The notes below the pieces were generated by a model. That model was not told where the DNA came from. It saw only the letters and a program-made list of their open reading frames with translations, and did no database searches. 64,000 nt of DNA, from assembly GCA_946803585.1 (NCBI GenBank), contig CAMPEQ010000011.1, forward strand, positions 310,001-374,000. The letters are read 5' to 3'. The DNA comes from an uncultured Actinomycetes bacterium (GTDB lineage Bacteria; Actinomycetota; Actinomycetes; S36-B12; UBA10799). Of the stretch, positions 10,218-18,894 are shown one piece after another. Each line of letters starts with the position of its first letter. Position 1 is the stretch's first letter. The position numbers were made by a program, and so were the translations under genes.

Positions 10218-11353
10218 TGCCAAACGAGCAGACGTGGACGTTGACTTTGGGTCCCTCGCACCCGGCCGCCCACGGCCCGATTTCACTGAACCTGCGCACG
10301 GCCGCCGATGGCGCCGATGACGACACGATTAACTGGTGCGAGCCACTCATCCAACCGCTACATCGCGGCGCTGAGAAGCTCTTCGAGTCCCGCGACTACC
10401 GGCAGATCCTGGCGCTATCCGATCGCCACGATTGGCTCAGTGCATTCGGTTCTGAACTAGGGCTCGCGCTCACCCTGGAGGCCATGCTCGGAATACAGGT
10501 TCCCGGGAGGGCAACGTGGATCCGAACTGCCATGGCCGAGCTCAACCGCGCCATCCACCATCTGCGCTGGCTAGGCGAAACGATCGGCGAGCTTGCGCAC
10601 GACGGCGACGACCTCGAGATCCGCGACCGTTGTCGCCGGGCCCGCGAGGACCTGACCGACCTACATGAGGCAAATAGTGGTGGGCGGATTCACCCGATGC
10701 TCGTTCAGCCAGGCGGCGTTCGCCTGGACCTTCCAACGGGGTGGACCGACGCGGCGATTGAGCTGGTATCCCACCTCGACCCGCTATGCGATGAGTTAGT
10801 GGCCTGGACCGAGCGCGCGAGGCACCTGCAAGGAATCGCGACCCTCACGACCGTGGATGCAACTGCCTACGGGGTGTCGGGTCCCGTCGCTAGAGCCAGC
10901 GGGTTACCCGTCGATCTGCGCTTCGACGACCCCTACGTCGCGTACCCGGAACTGGAATCAGCCGGGATCCTGACGCGCGTGGTCTATGACGCCGGAGACG
11001 CGCAAAGCCGACTGCGGGTCCTGGCTGCCGAGCTACCTGTCTCGCTTTCCTGTCTTCGCTTCGCCGCCGAGAGATTGGCGACCGAGTACTCCGGAGGCGA
11101 TATCGCCGTTCGCCTTCCTCGGAGTATCCGCGTTCCGGAAGGATCCGGTTACGGCTGGACGGAGAATCCCACGGGGATCAACGGCTGGTACCTCATCTCT
11201 AAGGGCGGCCCAATGCCCTACCGCTTAAAGCTGCGCACCGCGTCGTTCGCGAATGCTCAGGCTCTGAGCAGGTCGGTGGTCGGGGCGACTGTGAGCGACT
11301 TGCCGGTCTCGCTAATGACGTTCCTGCTCGTAGCCGGCGATCTGGCGAAATGA
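10217..11353 (+). CDS. Orphan NADH-quinone oxidoreductase subunit D paralogue
   Basis: The 378-residue product keeps the NuoD/49-kDa signatures GPSHPAAHG (His15 and His19, the quinone-site histidine region) and HRGAEKLFESRDY (Tyr61 at the quinone tyrosine position), but no other nuo gene is nearby. It is shorter than a normal NuoD and the C-terminal PVMGxVDR-like end is replaced by LLVAGDLAK. At the position I align with the methylated arginine of NDUFS2 there is Asn39. It therefore looks like a diverged paralogue rather than the working respiratory subunit. It is translationally coupled to the MidA-like gene. Confidence 0.82.
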   Translation: MPNEQTWTLTLGPSHPAAHGPISLNLRTAADGADDDTINWCEPLIQPLHRGAEKLFESRDYRQILALSDRHDWLSAFGSELGLALTLEAMLGIQVPGRATWIRTAMAELNRAIHHLRWLGETIGELAHDGDDLEIRDRCRRAREDLTDLHEANSGGRIHPMLVQPGGVRLDLPTGWTDAAIELVSHLDPLCDELVAWTERARHLQGIATLTTVDATAYGVSGPVARASGLPVDLRFDDPYVAYPELESAGILTRVVYDAGDAQSRLRVLAAELPVSLSCLRFAAERLATEYSGGDIAVRLPRSIRVPEGSGYGWTENPTGINGWYLISKGGPMPYRLKLRTASFANAQALSRSVVGATVSDLPVSLMTFLLVAGDLAK

Positions 11354-11472
11354 GACCCAGATCAACTCCCCAGACTGTGGGAATGGGACTGGACTTGCGG
11401 CGTGGTTCAATAACGCGTTTGTTCAAGGACGGCCCCTAGGGCTTCGTCTCATCCCGCCTAGAGAGTTTGCTC

Positions 11473-13503
11473 ATGCTCAAGAAGTCACTCATCTCACTGG
11501 TCACGGTTGGCGTCTTGGCCGTCATGTTCGCGGTGTGCTTGGTCAGCGCCGTACAACTACTTGCTCCCCGGGATATGGCCTTCGGCGTTGTCGGTTCCTC
11601 ACCTGTGGTTGAGGCGGTCGAGCAGGAGTACAGCCTTGATCTGCAAACCTACGCAAACGAATCAGACTTGGTCTCTGCCGCCGAACGCGGCGACATCTAT
11701 GGCGGATACATAGCAGGGTCAGACAACAGCGACACCTTGGTGACGGTTCCCGCCAAGAGCTTCTTCGGCGAGGTCTACGTGCGCGGCGGATTCACCGATG
11801 CGGCGAAGAAGGCCGGTCAAACCTTCACAACCCAGGTAGTCGCCCCACTTCCCACCGCCGACCGAACCGGAGCGGTAATCGGCCTACTCCTACTTCCGAC
11901 ACTCGTCGGCGGGTACATGATCGCCTCATTGCTCTTCTCCACGAGTCAAAAGGCGGCAGCACCGGGTCGGATCGGAATCGTTCTATCCTTTGCCGCAGCT
12001 GTAGCGGTGATTACCGGTCTAGCCGCTGGACCGATCATTGGGGCAATCCCAACCGAGCACCTACTCCCCCTCGTTCTCTGCTTCTTCGCCGTCACGGCCG
12101 TGGTGGGACTGTCTGCGGTTGCCATCCAATCCGTAGTCGGCAAGTTGGGATCACTTGTCGTTGCTCTGCTCTTCATCATCATCGGTGGTGCAGGAGCCGG
12201 AGGCGGTGGTGTTGCCCTCCTACCGAACTACTGGCAGACGATCGGCTCGCTGTTCCCACCGCAGCATGCCGTCGAGCTCTATCGCAATGTTCGGTACTTC
12301 GGCGGGCATAACATCGCACTTCCACTAACTGTGCTGGCGGCGTACGGCATTGCGAGTGTGGTCGTCATCGTGTTTATGACGCGGCGGACTTCAGCGGCAG
12401 CATCGACGGCGGTAGCGGAGTCGGGCTCGGGCTCGGGCTTGGATAGCGATTCAACCGTCGCGGCGAAACCCACAGGTCGGCACCGAATCGTCCCCAAGGA
12501 CCTGCTTGCACCGGTGCTTTTCTCCCTCGTTCTGACCTCACTATTCGCGTTCAACTACGTGAGCTCCGGACACGAGCCCGTCGCCAGGGATATGCCAATC
12601 GCTGTGGTGGGATCCACCGAGCTGGCCCAAAACGCCCAGAACGATCTGTTCTCTATCGACGTCATCTCCTACGACACCCAGGACGCGGCAACCCAAGCCA
12701 TGGATAACGCGGAGGTCTACGGAACTCTCATCGACTCGGGTACATCTCCTGAGTTGATCGTGATGCCGTCAATGAGTGACCTCGCGCCACTAGACATTGC
12801 CAGGAACTTTGAGAAGGCCGCTACCGCTGCCGGTGAGCAACTCAAGGTAACCGACTACACGCCGACACCGCTTGCTCCCAAGGATCCCTTCGCACTAGTC
12901 ATCGCAACGCTGCTCGTGGCTCTGTTGGTAGGCGGGTACATGTCTGCCGCCCTGCTGGCGACCGCCGTTGGAACCGCATCGGGGCACTGGCGAGGTGTTT
13001 GGTTAGCCGGGTTCGCAGTCGGAACGGGACTCGTCATCGACCTCGTGACGACCTTTTGGTTACACGGGATACCGACGGCAGCGTTTTGGGTTGCCTGGCC
13101 GATCATGTCGTTGATCATTCTGGTTGTTGCGCTGTTCGCCGCTGTACTCCGGCGCGCCCTCGGTCCTGCCGGAATCATCGTGACCCTCGTCGTCATCTTG
13201 CAGTTCGGGAATCCGTCCTCGGGCGGTTCGAATGGGGCTGCTTACCTGACGACATTCTGGGATGACATCGGCCCCTTCCTTCCACCCAGAAACGCCTTCC
13301 TACTGCTGCGTAACACGATCTACTTCGATGGCAACAACATCTTGGCGCCACTTGGAGTCTTGCTCGCCTATGCGGTCATTGGCGCTGGGGTGCTGGCCTT
13401 CCTCAACTGGTTCCGAACGCCTGAACCAAGCGTCCGGGGTGTAGATAGCTCGGATTCATCCCAAACAGCCAGTGTCGCAATTCCGGTTGGTCCACTACCG
13501 TAG
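11473..13503 (+). CDS. Internally duplicated YhgE/Pip-like (DUF3533-type) membrane protein
   Basis: About 676 residues in two homologous halves. Each half has an N-terminal helix, an extracytoplasmic segment starting ARDM or PRDM with a VVGS strand, then five or six helices with a GGYM motif and a conserved block PPxxAxxLxRNxxYF before the last helix. The second copy begins near residue 360. Single copies resemble YhgE/Pip and ABC-2 permease-like proteins (type VII secretion accessory or efflux components), but I cannot assign a function. A TTG lies two codons before the ATG chosen. A Ser/Gly-rich linker joins the halves. Confidence 0.75.
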   Translation: MLKKSLISLVTVGVLAVMFAVCLVSAVQLLAPRDMAFGVVGSSPVVEAVEQEYSLDLQTYANESDLVSAAERGDIYGGYIAGSDNSDTLVTVPAKSFFGEVYVRGGFTDAAKKAGQTFTTQVVAPLPTADRTGAVIGLLLLPTLVGGYMIASLLFSTSQKAAAPGRIGIVLSFAAAVAVITGLAAGPIIGAIPTEHLLPLVLCFFAVTAVVGLSAVAIQSVVGKLGSLVVALLFIIIGGAGAGGGGVALLPNYWQTIGSLFPPQHAVELYRNVRYFGGHNIALPLTVLAAYGIASVVVIVFMTRRTSAAASTAVAESGSGSGLDSDSTVAAKPTGRHRIVPKDLLAPVLFSLVLTSLFAFNYVSSGHEPVARDMPIAVVGSTELAQNAQNDLFSIDVISYDTQDAATQAMDNAEVYGTLIDSGTSPELIVMPSMSDLAPLDIARNFEKAATAAGEQLKVTDYTPTPLAPKDPFALVIATLLVALLVGGYMSAALLATAVGTASGHWRGVWLAGFAVGTGLVIDLVTTFWLHGIPTAAFWVAWPIMSLIILVVALFAAVLRRALGPAGIIVTLVVILQFGNPSSGGSNGAAYLTTFWDDIGPFLPPRNAFLLLRNTIYFDGNNILAPLGVLLAYAVIGAGVLAFLNWFRTPEPSVRGVDSSDSSQTASVAIPVGPLP

Positions 13504-13547
13504 GAGCCACACCTATCCCGTAGCGCACCCACCAGAGGAGCTCGACC

Positions 13548-14726
13548 GTGAACACAACAACCAGAGTCGTTGGCGGTTTGGCCGCCTTGTCAGTAGTGGC
13601 ACTCGTCGCGGGATGTTCCTCTGGCACGACCGATGATTCCTCGGCCAGTCCGGGCGCGACTGAGGCTGCGCTCCCGCCCGAGATGGAGCAGAAGTTCCAA
13701 GCAGTCCTTGACGATTCACTTACCAAATTCAACATCCCGGGGGTCCAAGCCGGAGTCTGGACACCCGATGGCGAGTGGGTAGGGGTAAGTGGCAAGTCAG
13801 CCCCGGATAGTGACCGGGCACCCCAACGCGACGACCACACGCGAATCGGCAGCCTCACCAAGACGTTCACCGTCGCGGTCCTTCTCCAGCAAGTAGATAA
13901 GGGTCTTGCCTCCCTCGACGATCCGATCAACAAGTACGTCAAGGGTCTACCGAACGGCAAGACCGCGACGTTGCGAATGCTCGCGAGTATGACCAGCGGA
14001 ATTCCGAGCTACACCGCCGATGATCAGTGGCATGAGATCTTCGATAACGAACACGAGTATGTCTACACCCCAATGCAACTGATCGACTTCATCAAGGACG
14101 ACAAGCCGCTGTTCCCCGCTGGCACCGAGGTGCACTACTCCAACAGCAATACCGTCCTGCTCGGAATGGTCATCGAACAGGTCACCGGCAAGCCGTTCGC
14201 CGATTCGCTACAGGAAGGGATCCTCGATCCGCTAGGTATGGCCAACACGTCCTTCCCCGCGACCACCGCAGCGATCCCGTCACCTCACCTTGGTGGAATC
14301 ACGATCCAAGGCAACCCCGAAGGCACGGTAAAGAACGCAACACACTGGAATCCGTCCTGGGGGTTCACAGCTGGAGCCATGATCTCCACCCTCGACGATA
14401 TTCGGATTTGGGGGGAAGCCCTGGGAACTGGTGACGGTTGGGCATCACCGCAAATGCAAGCGGAGCGGGAGGCATCAAAGACGTCCACGGCGAAGGGAAG
14501 TACCCCGGACAACGTCTATGCCCTCGGCTTTGGCTGGCGCTCGGGCTGGGTCGGCCATGCCGGTAGCCTCCCGGGCTTCAATACCGAGATGCAGTTCGAC
14601 ACCGAGGGGAAGAACACCATCGTCGTCATGACGAACACCGATATCCCAAATGAGGAACGCACCCCGTCCGAGCCTGCTCGCTACATCTACTCAGAACTGC
14701 GAGCGGCACTGCTCCCCACGGGCTAA
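13548..14726 (+). CDS. Serine hydrolase lipoprotein, beta-lactamase / D-Ala-D-Ala carboxypeptidase class C family
   Basis: The 392-residue product has a lipoprotein signal (VALVAGCSS, lipobox Cys near residue 23) and a penicillin-binding-type serine hydrolase domain. Seen: the nucleophile motif SLTK in RIGSLTKTF, the YSNSN second motif and HAGSLPG in place of KTG. Relatives are DD-carboxypeptidases, esterases and class C beta-lactamases, so the substrate is uncertain; it acts outside the membrane. The start is a GTG preceded by AGAGGAG. Its stop codon lies inside a tandem repeat shared with the convergent transporter gene. Confidence 0.88.
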   Translation: MNTTTRVVGGLAALSVVALVAGCSSGTTDDSSASPGATEAALPPEMEQKFQAVLDDSLTKFNIPGVQAGVWTPDGEWVGVSGKSAPDSDRAPQRDDHTRIGSLTKTFTVAVLLQQVDKGLASLDDPINKYVKGLPNGKTATLRMLASMTSGIPSYTADDQWHEIFDNEHEYVYTPMQLIDFIKDDKPLFPAGTEVHYSNSNTVLLGMVIEQVTGKPFADSLQEGILDPLGMANTSFPATTAAIPSPHLGGITIQGNPEGTVKNATHWNPSWGFTAGAMISTLDDIRIWGEALGTGDGWASPQMQAEREASKTSTAKGSTPDNVYALGFGWRSGWVGHAGSLPGFNTEMQFDTEGKNTIVVMTNTDIPNEERTPSEPARYIYSELRAALLPTG

Positions 14727-14751
14727 CGGGCTAACGGGCTAACGGGCTAAC
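14718..14751. repeat. 8-bp tandem repeat at a convergent junction
   Basis: Four perfect copies of ACGGGCTA plus two bases span the stop codon of the serine hydrolase and reach the stop codon of the convergent binding-protein gene. The first copies supply the hydrolase stop (TAA). Two other convergent junctions of this window also hold 7-8 bp tandem repeats. Confidence 0.95.
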
Positions 14752-15703
14752 TATTAGGTGGTGGGATCAGTCCCTCGGATTGGAGCCAATCGCGGGCAAC
14801 ATCGAGGGGATCCTGGCGCTGGAGGTCAACTTTGGCGTTGAGTTCTTGCAGATCCTGAGTGGTTAGTTTGGCGGAAACGCCGTTGAGGGCGGCCACCATC
14901 TGCGGAGTGGATGCCTCGTTGTTCACCACGGGGATGACGTTGTCGGCGGCCTGCAGATTCTTGTCATCGTCGAGGACGACGAGGTCGTAGGCGGCGATAA
15001 ATCCTGAGGATGAGAAGACCAGCCCAAGGTTGATCTTGTTTTGTAGCAGCGCCTGAACGGTCAGCGGCCCGCCGGTATCTAGGGCAGTGAAGCTATTGAA
15101 CTTGATGTTGTACGTCTCTTCCAATCCCGGTTGGCAGAACGGCCGAGTCGGACAATCCGGCCCAGCGCCTAGGTTGACCGGATTGGACTGTGACCAGACG
15201 CCCAACTGCGACAGTGTTGCCAGGTTGTTCTTCTTTGCAAACTCAGGCGTGACGGCGAATGCGTTCTGGTCTTGGGCCGCCGCCGGAGTCAGGATTGTCA
15301 GGCCCTTCTCTTGGGCCAGCGGCTGACCCGCGGCCAACGTCTTCTCGACACTACTGCTGGCAAGGGCGGGCGCTTGGGGTCCGTTGATGTTGAGGTTCAG
15401 GTACTCCGTGAAGGTCGCGAGGTAGTTGGGCATCACCTGCAACTGGTTCTTCTCGAGTGCCGGAATCACGATCTCAGAGGTGGTCAACTCCTTTACCGTG
15501 GTCTCGATTCCCGCATTGTCTAGCGCAAGGGAGTAGATCTGGCCCAGGATCCTGGACTCGGTGAAGTTGGTGGTTCCGATCAGAGTTCCGCTGCTACCGA
15601 AGCCACAGGCACTGAGACCGAAGCCGGCAATGAGGACGGCAAAGAACGCGGTGGCTGCGCTACGAATCGCTCGAGTCTTGGACCGGCTGGTTCGTCTCGT
15701 CAT
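14747..15703 (-). CDS. Osmoprotectant ABC transporter substrate-binding lipoprotein (OpuC/OsmF type)
   Basis: A 318-residue lipoprotein (lipobox LSACG) with a type II periplasmic-binding fold. The mature start IGTTNFTESRILGQIYSLAL and the ELTTSEIVIPALEKNQLQVMPNY segment are typical of glycine-betaine/choline/carnitine binding proteins of the OpuBC/OsmF group. It captures the solute for the two permeases encoded immediately upstream (4-bp overlap) and the divergent ATPase. Which compatible solute is bound cannot be read from the sequence. Confidence 0.9.
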   Translation of the reverse strand: MTRRTSRSKTRAIRSAATAFFAVLIAGFGLSACGFGSSGTLIGTTNFTESRILGQIYSLALDNAGIETTVKELTTSEIVIPALEKNQLQVMPNYLATFTEYLNLNINGPQAPALASSSVEKTLAAGQPLAQEKGLTILTPAAAQDQNAFAVTPEFAKKNNLATLSQLGVWSQSNPVNLGAGPDCPTRPFCQPGLEETYNIKFNSFTALDTGGPLTVQALLQNKINLGLVFSSSGFIAAYDLVVLDDDKNLQAADNVIPVVNNEASTPQMVAALNGVSAKLTTQDLQELNAKVDLQRQDPLDVARDWLQSEGLIPPPNS

Positions 15704-16386
15704 GCCATCTCCTCGATTGCGGCCTGCTCCAGCGTGAGGCCACGCGGGGTGACCCGTCGTTGGATAAGCGCGAGCACCAAATCGACACTGATCGCCAAGA
15801 CAGCAGTCAGGATCGCGCCGGCAATGAGCAAGGTGTCGTCCTGGATCGCAAAACCCTCAACGACGTAGACCCCGAGTCCCCCACCTCCAACAAGGGCAGC
15901 AAGCGAGGCCGTGGCAACAACCTGGACCGTCGACGTGCGTATCCCTGCGGCGATCAACGGGACGGCATTGGGCAGTTCAACCTTGCGGAGCATCAGCAAT
16001 CCTGAGAAGCCCATACCTCTCGCGGCACCACGGACTTCCTCGTCGACGTCGCGAACGCCGATGTAGGCATTGGTGAGTAGCGGCGGAATCGCAAAGATGA
16101 TGAGGGCGATAATCGCCGCAAGGTTGCCGACCCCGATTGGAGCCCAGGCCGCGAAGATCATAAGCAGACCGAAGGTCGGGACGGCACGGCCAACGTTTCC
16201 GACGTTGATTGCCAGGAACCCCCCTTTGCCCTTGTGTCCGAGGTAGACCCCCAGAGGCAGCGCAATCACCATCGCGATCGCCATCGCAATGAGGGTGATC
16301 CCCATCTGCTGGGCGAACCGCACCGGAATCCCGTTACTGCCCGTCCAGTTCGCAGGGTCAGTGAACCAGTCCCAAAGCGCCATCAT
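15700..16386 (-). CDS. Osmoprotectant ABC transporter permease
   Basis: About 228 residues, ProW/OpuCB type, with five or six helices and the EAA loop seen as VRGAARGMGFSGLLMLRKVELPNAVPLIAAGIR. The ATG chosen (16386) forms TAATG with the stop of the preceding permease gene; ATG at 16383 is possible too. It pairs with the other permease as a heterodimeric membrane channel for a betaine- or choline-like solute. Confidence 0.9.
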   Translation of the reverse strand: MMALWDWFTDPANWTGSNGIPVRFAQQMGITLIAMAIAMVIALPLGVYLGHKGKGGFLAINVGNVGRAVPTFGLLMIFAAWAPIGVGNLAAIIALIIFAIPPLLTNAYIGVRDVDEEVRGAARGMGFSGLLMLRKVELPNAVPLIAAGIRTSTVQVVATASLAALVGGGGLGVYVVEGFAIQDDTLLIAGAILTAVLAISVDLVLALIQRRVTPRGLTLEQAAIEEMA

Positions 16387-17096
16387 TAGGCCTCCCGTGC
16401 CGATCTCGCCCACGGCGTCAGGAGTCGTTCAGCGATCTGCAACAGGATCTCCAGCACGATGGCCAGCAGCACACACGCCAGCGTTGCCGTCATGATCTGG
16501 GCATGCCAGAAGTTCTGCAGGAAGCCGCTATAGATCAGCGAGCCGAAGCCGCCGTATCCCACGAGGGCCCCGATGGTCACGAGGCCAACGGTCGATACGG
16601 TCGCGATTCGGATTCCCGCGATGATCGTCGGCAGCGCGAGTGGGAACTCGACCTTCCAAAGGATCGCGACCTTCGAGTAGCCCATACCGCGGGCGGCATC
16701 TACGGCGTCTGGCGGAACCCCTTTGAGGCCGACAACGGTATTGCGTAGAACGACTAGGAGCGCATAGAGAGCGAGCGCGACCACCACTGTCCAGGGCGAA
16801 AGACCAAATACTGGCCAGAGCACGGAGATCAACGCCAATGACGGAATCGTGTAGAGAACGCCGCCTAGTGCCAGGACAGGAGACTCCCAACGTGGGTAAC
16901 GTCTGACTAGTATCCCGAGCGGAATCGCAATCACGATCGCAAGCGCAACCGCGGTCAAGGTCAGCAGAATGTGTTCTTGGCCGGCTTGCAGCAACTGCTC
17001 GGTATGCGAGGTGACGTAGGACCAGCTCAACCAAGGGTTGGGCGCGGACTCGACAGTCGTCTCGGCCGCAAGTACGGCTGAGCCAAAGAAGGGCAC
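16386..17096 (-). CDS. Osmoprotectant ABC transporter permease (first of pair)
   Basis: About 236 residues homologous to the downstream permease, with EAA loop AVDAARGMGYSKVAILWKVEFPLALPTIIAGIR. The start is uncertain. GTG at 17096 leaves only 3 bp to the divergent ATPase start; GTG at 17183 would overlap the ATPase gene by over 80 bp; TTG at 17030 would place the start about where family members begin. No good Shine-Dalgarno precedes any of them. Membrane channel half of the transporter. Confidence 0.85.
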   Translation of the reverse strand: MPFFGSAVLAAETTVESAPNPWLSWSYVTSHTEQLLQAGQEHILLTLTAVALAIVIAIPLGILVRRYPRWESPVLALGGVLYTIPSLALISVLWPVFGLSPWTVVVALALYALLVVLRNTVVGLKGVPPDAVDAARGMGYSKVAILWKVEFPLALPTIIAGIRIATVSTVGLVTIGALVGYGGFGSLIYSGFLQNFWHAQIMTATLACVLLAIVLEILLQIAERLLTPWARSAREA

Positions 17097-17099
17097 GAA

Positions 17100-18101
17100 A
17101 TGAACGCTACCGAATTCGGTGACGCGATGATCTCGTTTAAGGGCGCCTCCAAGACTTATCCCGACGGAACAGTCGCGGTGCACCCTCTAGACCTAGAGGT
17201 CCGCGAGGGCGAAGTCTGCGTACTCGTCGGCGAATCTGGTTGCGGGAAGACCACAACGATGCGGATGATCAACCGCCTCCAAGAACCGACCACGGGCGTG
17301 GTCGAGGTGGGCGGTCGGGACGTTATGACGGTCCCGCTCAAGGAGCTACGCCTTGGTATGGGCTACGTCATTCAGCAAATTGGCTTGTTCCCCCACCTGA
17401 CAGTGCGCAAGAACGTCGCAACGGTATGCAACCTGCTGAAGTGGGACAAACAGAAGACCAATAACCGAGTAGACGAGATGCTCGAACTCGTGGGATTGCC
17501 CCCAGAAGAGTTCGCGAATCGCTATCCGCACCAACTCTCCGGTGGTCAGCGCCAACGCGTCGGGGTCGCCCGTGCCCTCGCCGCGGACCCACCCGTGCTG
17601 CTGATGGATGAGCCGTTTGGGGCAATTGATCCGATTGCTCGCAATCGTCTACAAGACGAGTTCCTGGCGCTACAAGCGCGCGTGCGCAAGACCGTCGTCA
17701 TCGTTACCCATGACATCGACGAGGCGGTGAAACTCGGCGATCGGATCGCGGTGATGCGACGAGGCGGCTACCTCGATCAGTACGCAACCCCCGCCGAAGT
17801 TCTCGGTGATCCAGCCACCGAGTTCGTTGCGGAATTCACGGGTACAGATCGCAGTTTAAAATTACTCGCTGTAACCCCTGTCGAGTCCGGTGAGCTAGAG
17901 CCGACGACTGCTGCCGATGCGAATCTGGCGACTGTCCCGGCCGACTACTCACTACGTGAGTCACTTGCCGTACTCCTGGACACCACGGAGGGCAAAGTCA
18001 AAGTCGGTGATCCCGCTAACCCTGATGGGGTGCTCACGATGGATGGGGTACGCCGGGCACTACGTATCACCACCGCTGAGGCCGAGGCAGCCACCGAATA
18101 G
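17100..18101 (+). CDS. Osmoprotectant ABC transporter ATP-binding protein
   Basis: The 333-residue ATPase, ProV/OpuCA type, has Walker A GESGCGKTT, a Q-loop, the signature LSGGQRQRVGVARAL, Walker B VLLMDEPFGAID and a switch histidine in VIVTHDIDEAV. A C-terminal segment of about 90 residues resembles a reduced CBS-like regulatory tail. It is divergent from the permease and binding-protein genes it must serve, an unusual split for this transporter. GAAGGG sits 6 nt before the ATG at 17100. Confidence 0.92.
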   Translation: MNATEFGDAMISFKGASKTYPDGTVAVHPLDLEVREGEVCVLVGESGCGKTTTMRMINRLQEPTTGVVEVGGRDVMTVPLKELRLGMGYVIQQIGLFPHLTVRKNVATVCNLLKWDKQKTNNRVDEMLELVGLPPEEFANRYPHQLSGGQRQRVGVARALAADPPVLLMDEPFGAIDPIARNRLQDEFLALQARVRKTVVIVTHDIDEAVKLGDRIAVMRRGGYLDQYATPAEVLGDPATEFVAEFTGTDRSLKLLAVTPVESGELEPTTAADANLATVPADYSLRESLAVLLDTTEGKVKVGDPANPDGVLTMDGVRRALRITTAEAEAATE

Positions 18102-18108
18102 GCCGCGT

Positions 18109-18726
18109 TTAGCCGCTCGTGCCCTTCGCCGAGCGGACTGATTTCGCGCCTGTGGCCGCCTTTGCGTTCCTGGCTTTGCGGCGCTGCTTCCACGCACGAA
18201 CCTTCAGTAGCGACGCCTCGTCCGTTACATCGGCGATCGACATCGAGGTCCCAACGCGTCCATACGGACTCGTGGCGGCCTTCCAGCCGCTCGGCGCTTG
18301 CGCTAGCTGCTTACCGACGAGGGCGACGAAGATCTTGGCCTTCTGCTCGCCGAATCCGGGAAGAGCTTGCACGGCACGAACTGCCGCATTCCCATTCTTT
18401 GCCGTTGTCCAGATACGTGCTGCGTCGCCGTCGTACTCGTCAATGACGATCTGGGCCAATGCATGAATTCGATCAATCATCGAGCCCGGGTATCGATGGA
18501 TCGCTGGGGGTCCTTTGGCTGCCGACAACAAGTCGTCAGGCGAGGTGGCAGCCACAACCGCAGGATCGAGTCGACCCGGCGTACCAAGTCGCTCAGCCAG
18601 AATGTGCGGCCCGGCGAATGCCCGTTCCATTGGAAACTGCTGATCGAGCAACATCCCAACTAGCAACGCAAACGGGTCATTGGTGAGGAGCTCATTTGCC
18701 TCGGCACTCGGCGTCAGATTCAGCAC
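18109..18726 (-). CDS. HhH-GPD-type base-excision DNA repair protein
   Basis: About 205 residues of the actinobacterial HhH-GPD group often mislabelled HesB-like. Seen: PFALLVGMLLDQQFPMERAF near the N-terminus, the helix-hairpin-helix LPGFGEQKAKIF and a basic Lys/Arg/Ala-rich tail of about 30 residues. The GTG at 18726 gives the usual family start (LNLTPSAEANELL); an upstream TTG at 18783 is the alternative. The lesion recognised is unknown. No iron-sulfur cysteine cluster is visible, unlike EndoIII/MutY. It is convergent with the ABC ATPase gene. Confidence 0.85.
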   Translation of the reverse strand: MLNLTPSAEANELLTNDPFALLVGMLLDQQFPMERAFAGPHILAERLGTPGRLDPAVVAATSPDDLLSAAKGPPAIHRYPGSMIDRIHALAQIVIDEYDGDAARIWTTAKNGNAAVRAVQALPGFGEQKAKIFVALVGKQLAQAPSGWKAATSPYGRVGTSMSIADVTDEASLLKVRAWKQRRKARNAKAATGAKSVRSAKGTSG

Positions 18727-18894
18727 GTAGGTAGTTTCTCGCAAATCTGCTGGTTGCGGGAGCGGATAGCGCAGATGGGCCAATTCCGTTCATCTATCCG
18801 GACCGGGTCCATCGGCGAAGGTGCAGTGCCGCACATTTCAGGCGGCGACAATCCAACTACCTGACTACGATCAAGCCGGAGAGGAGTTGGTGTC

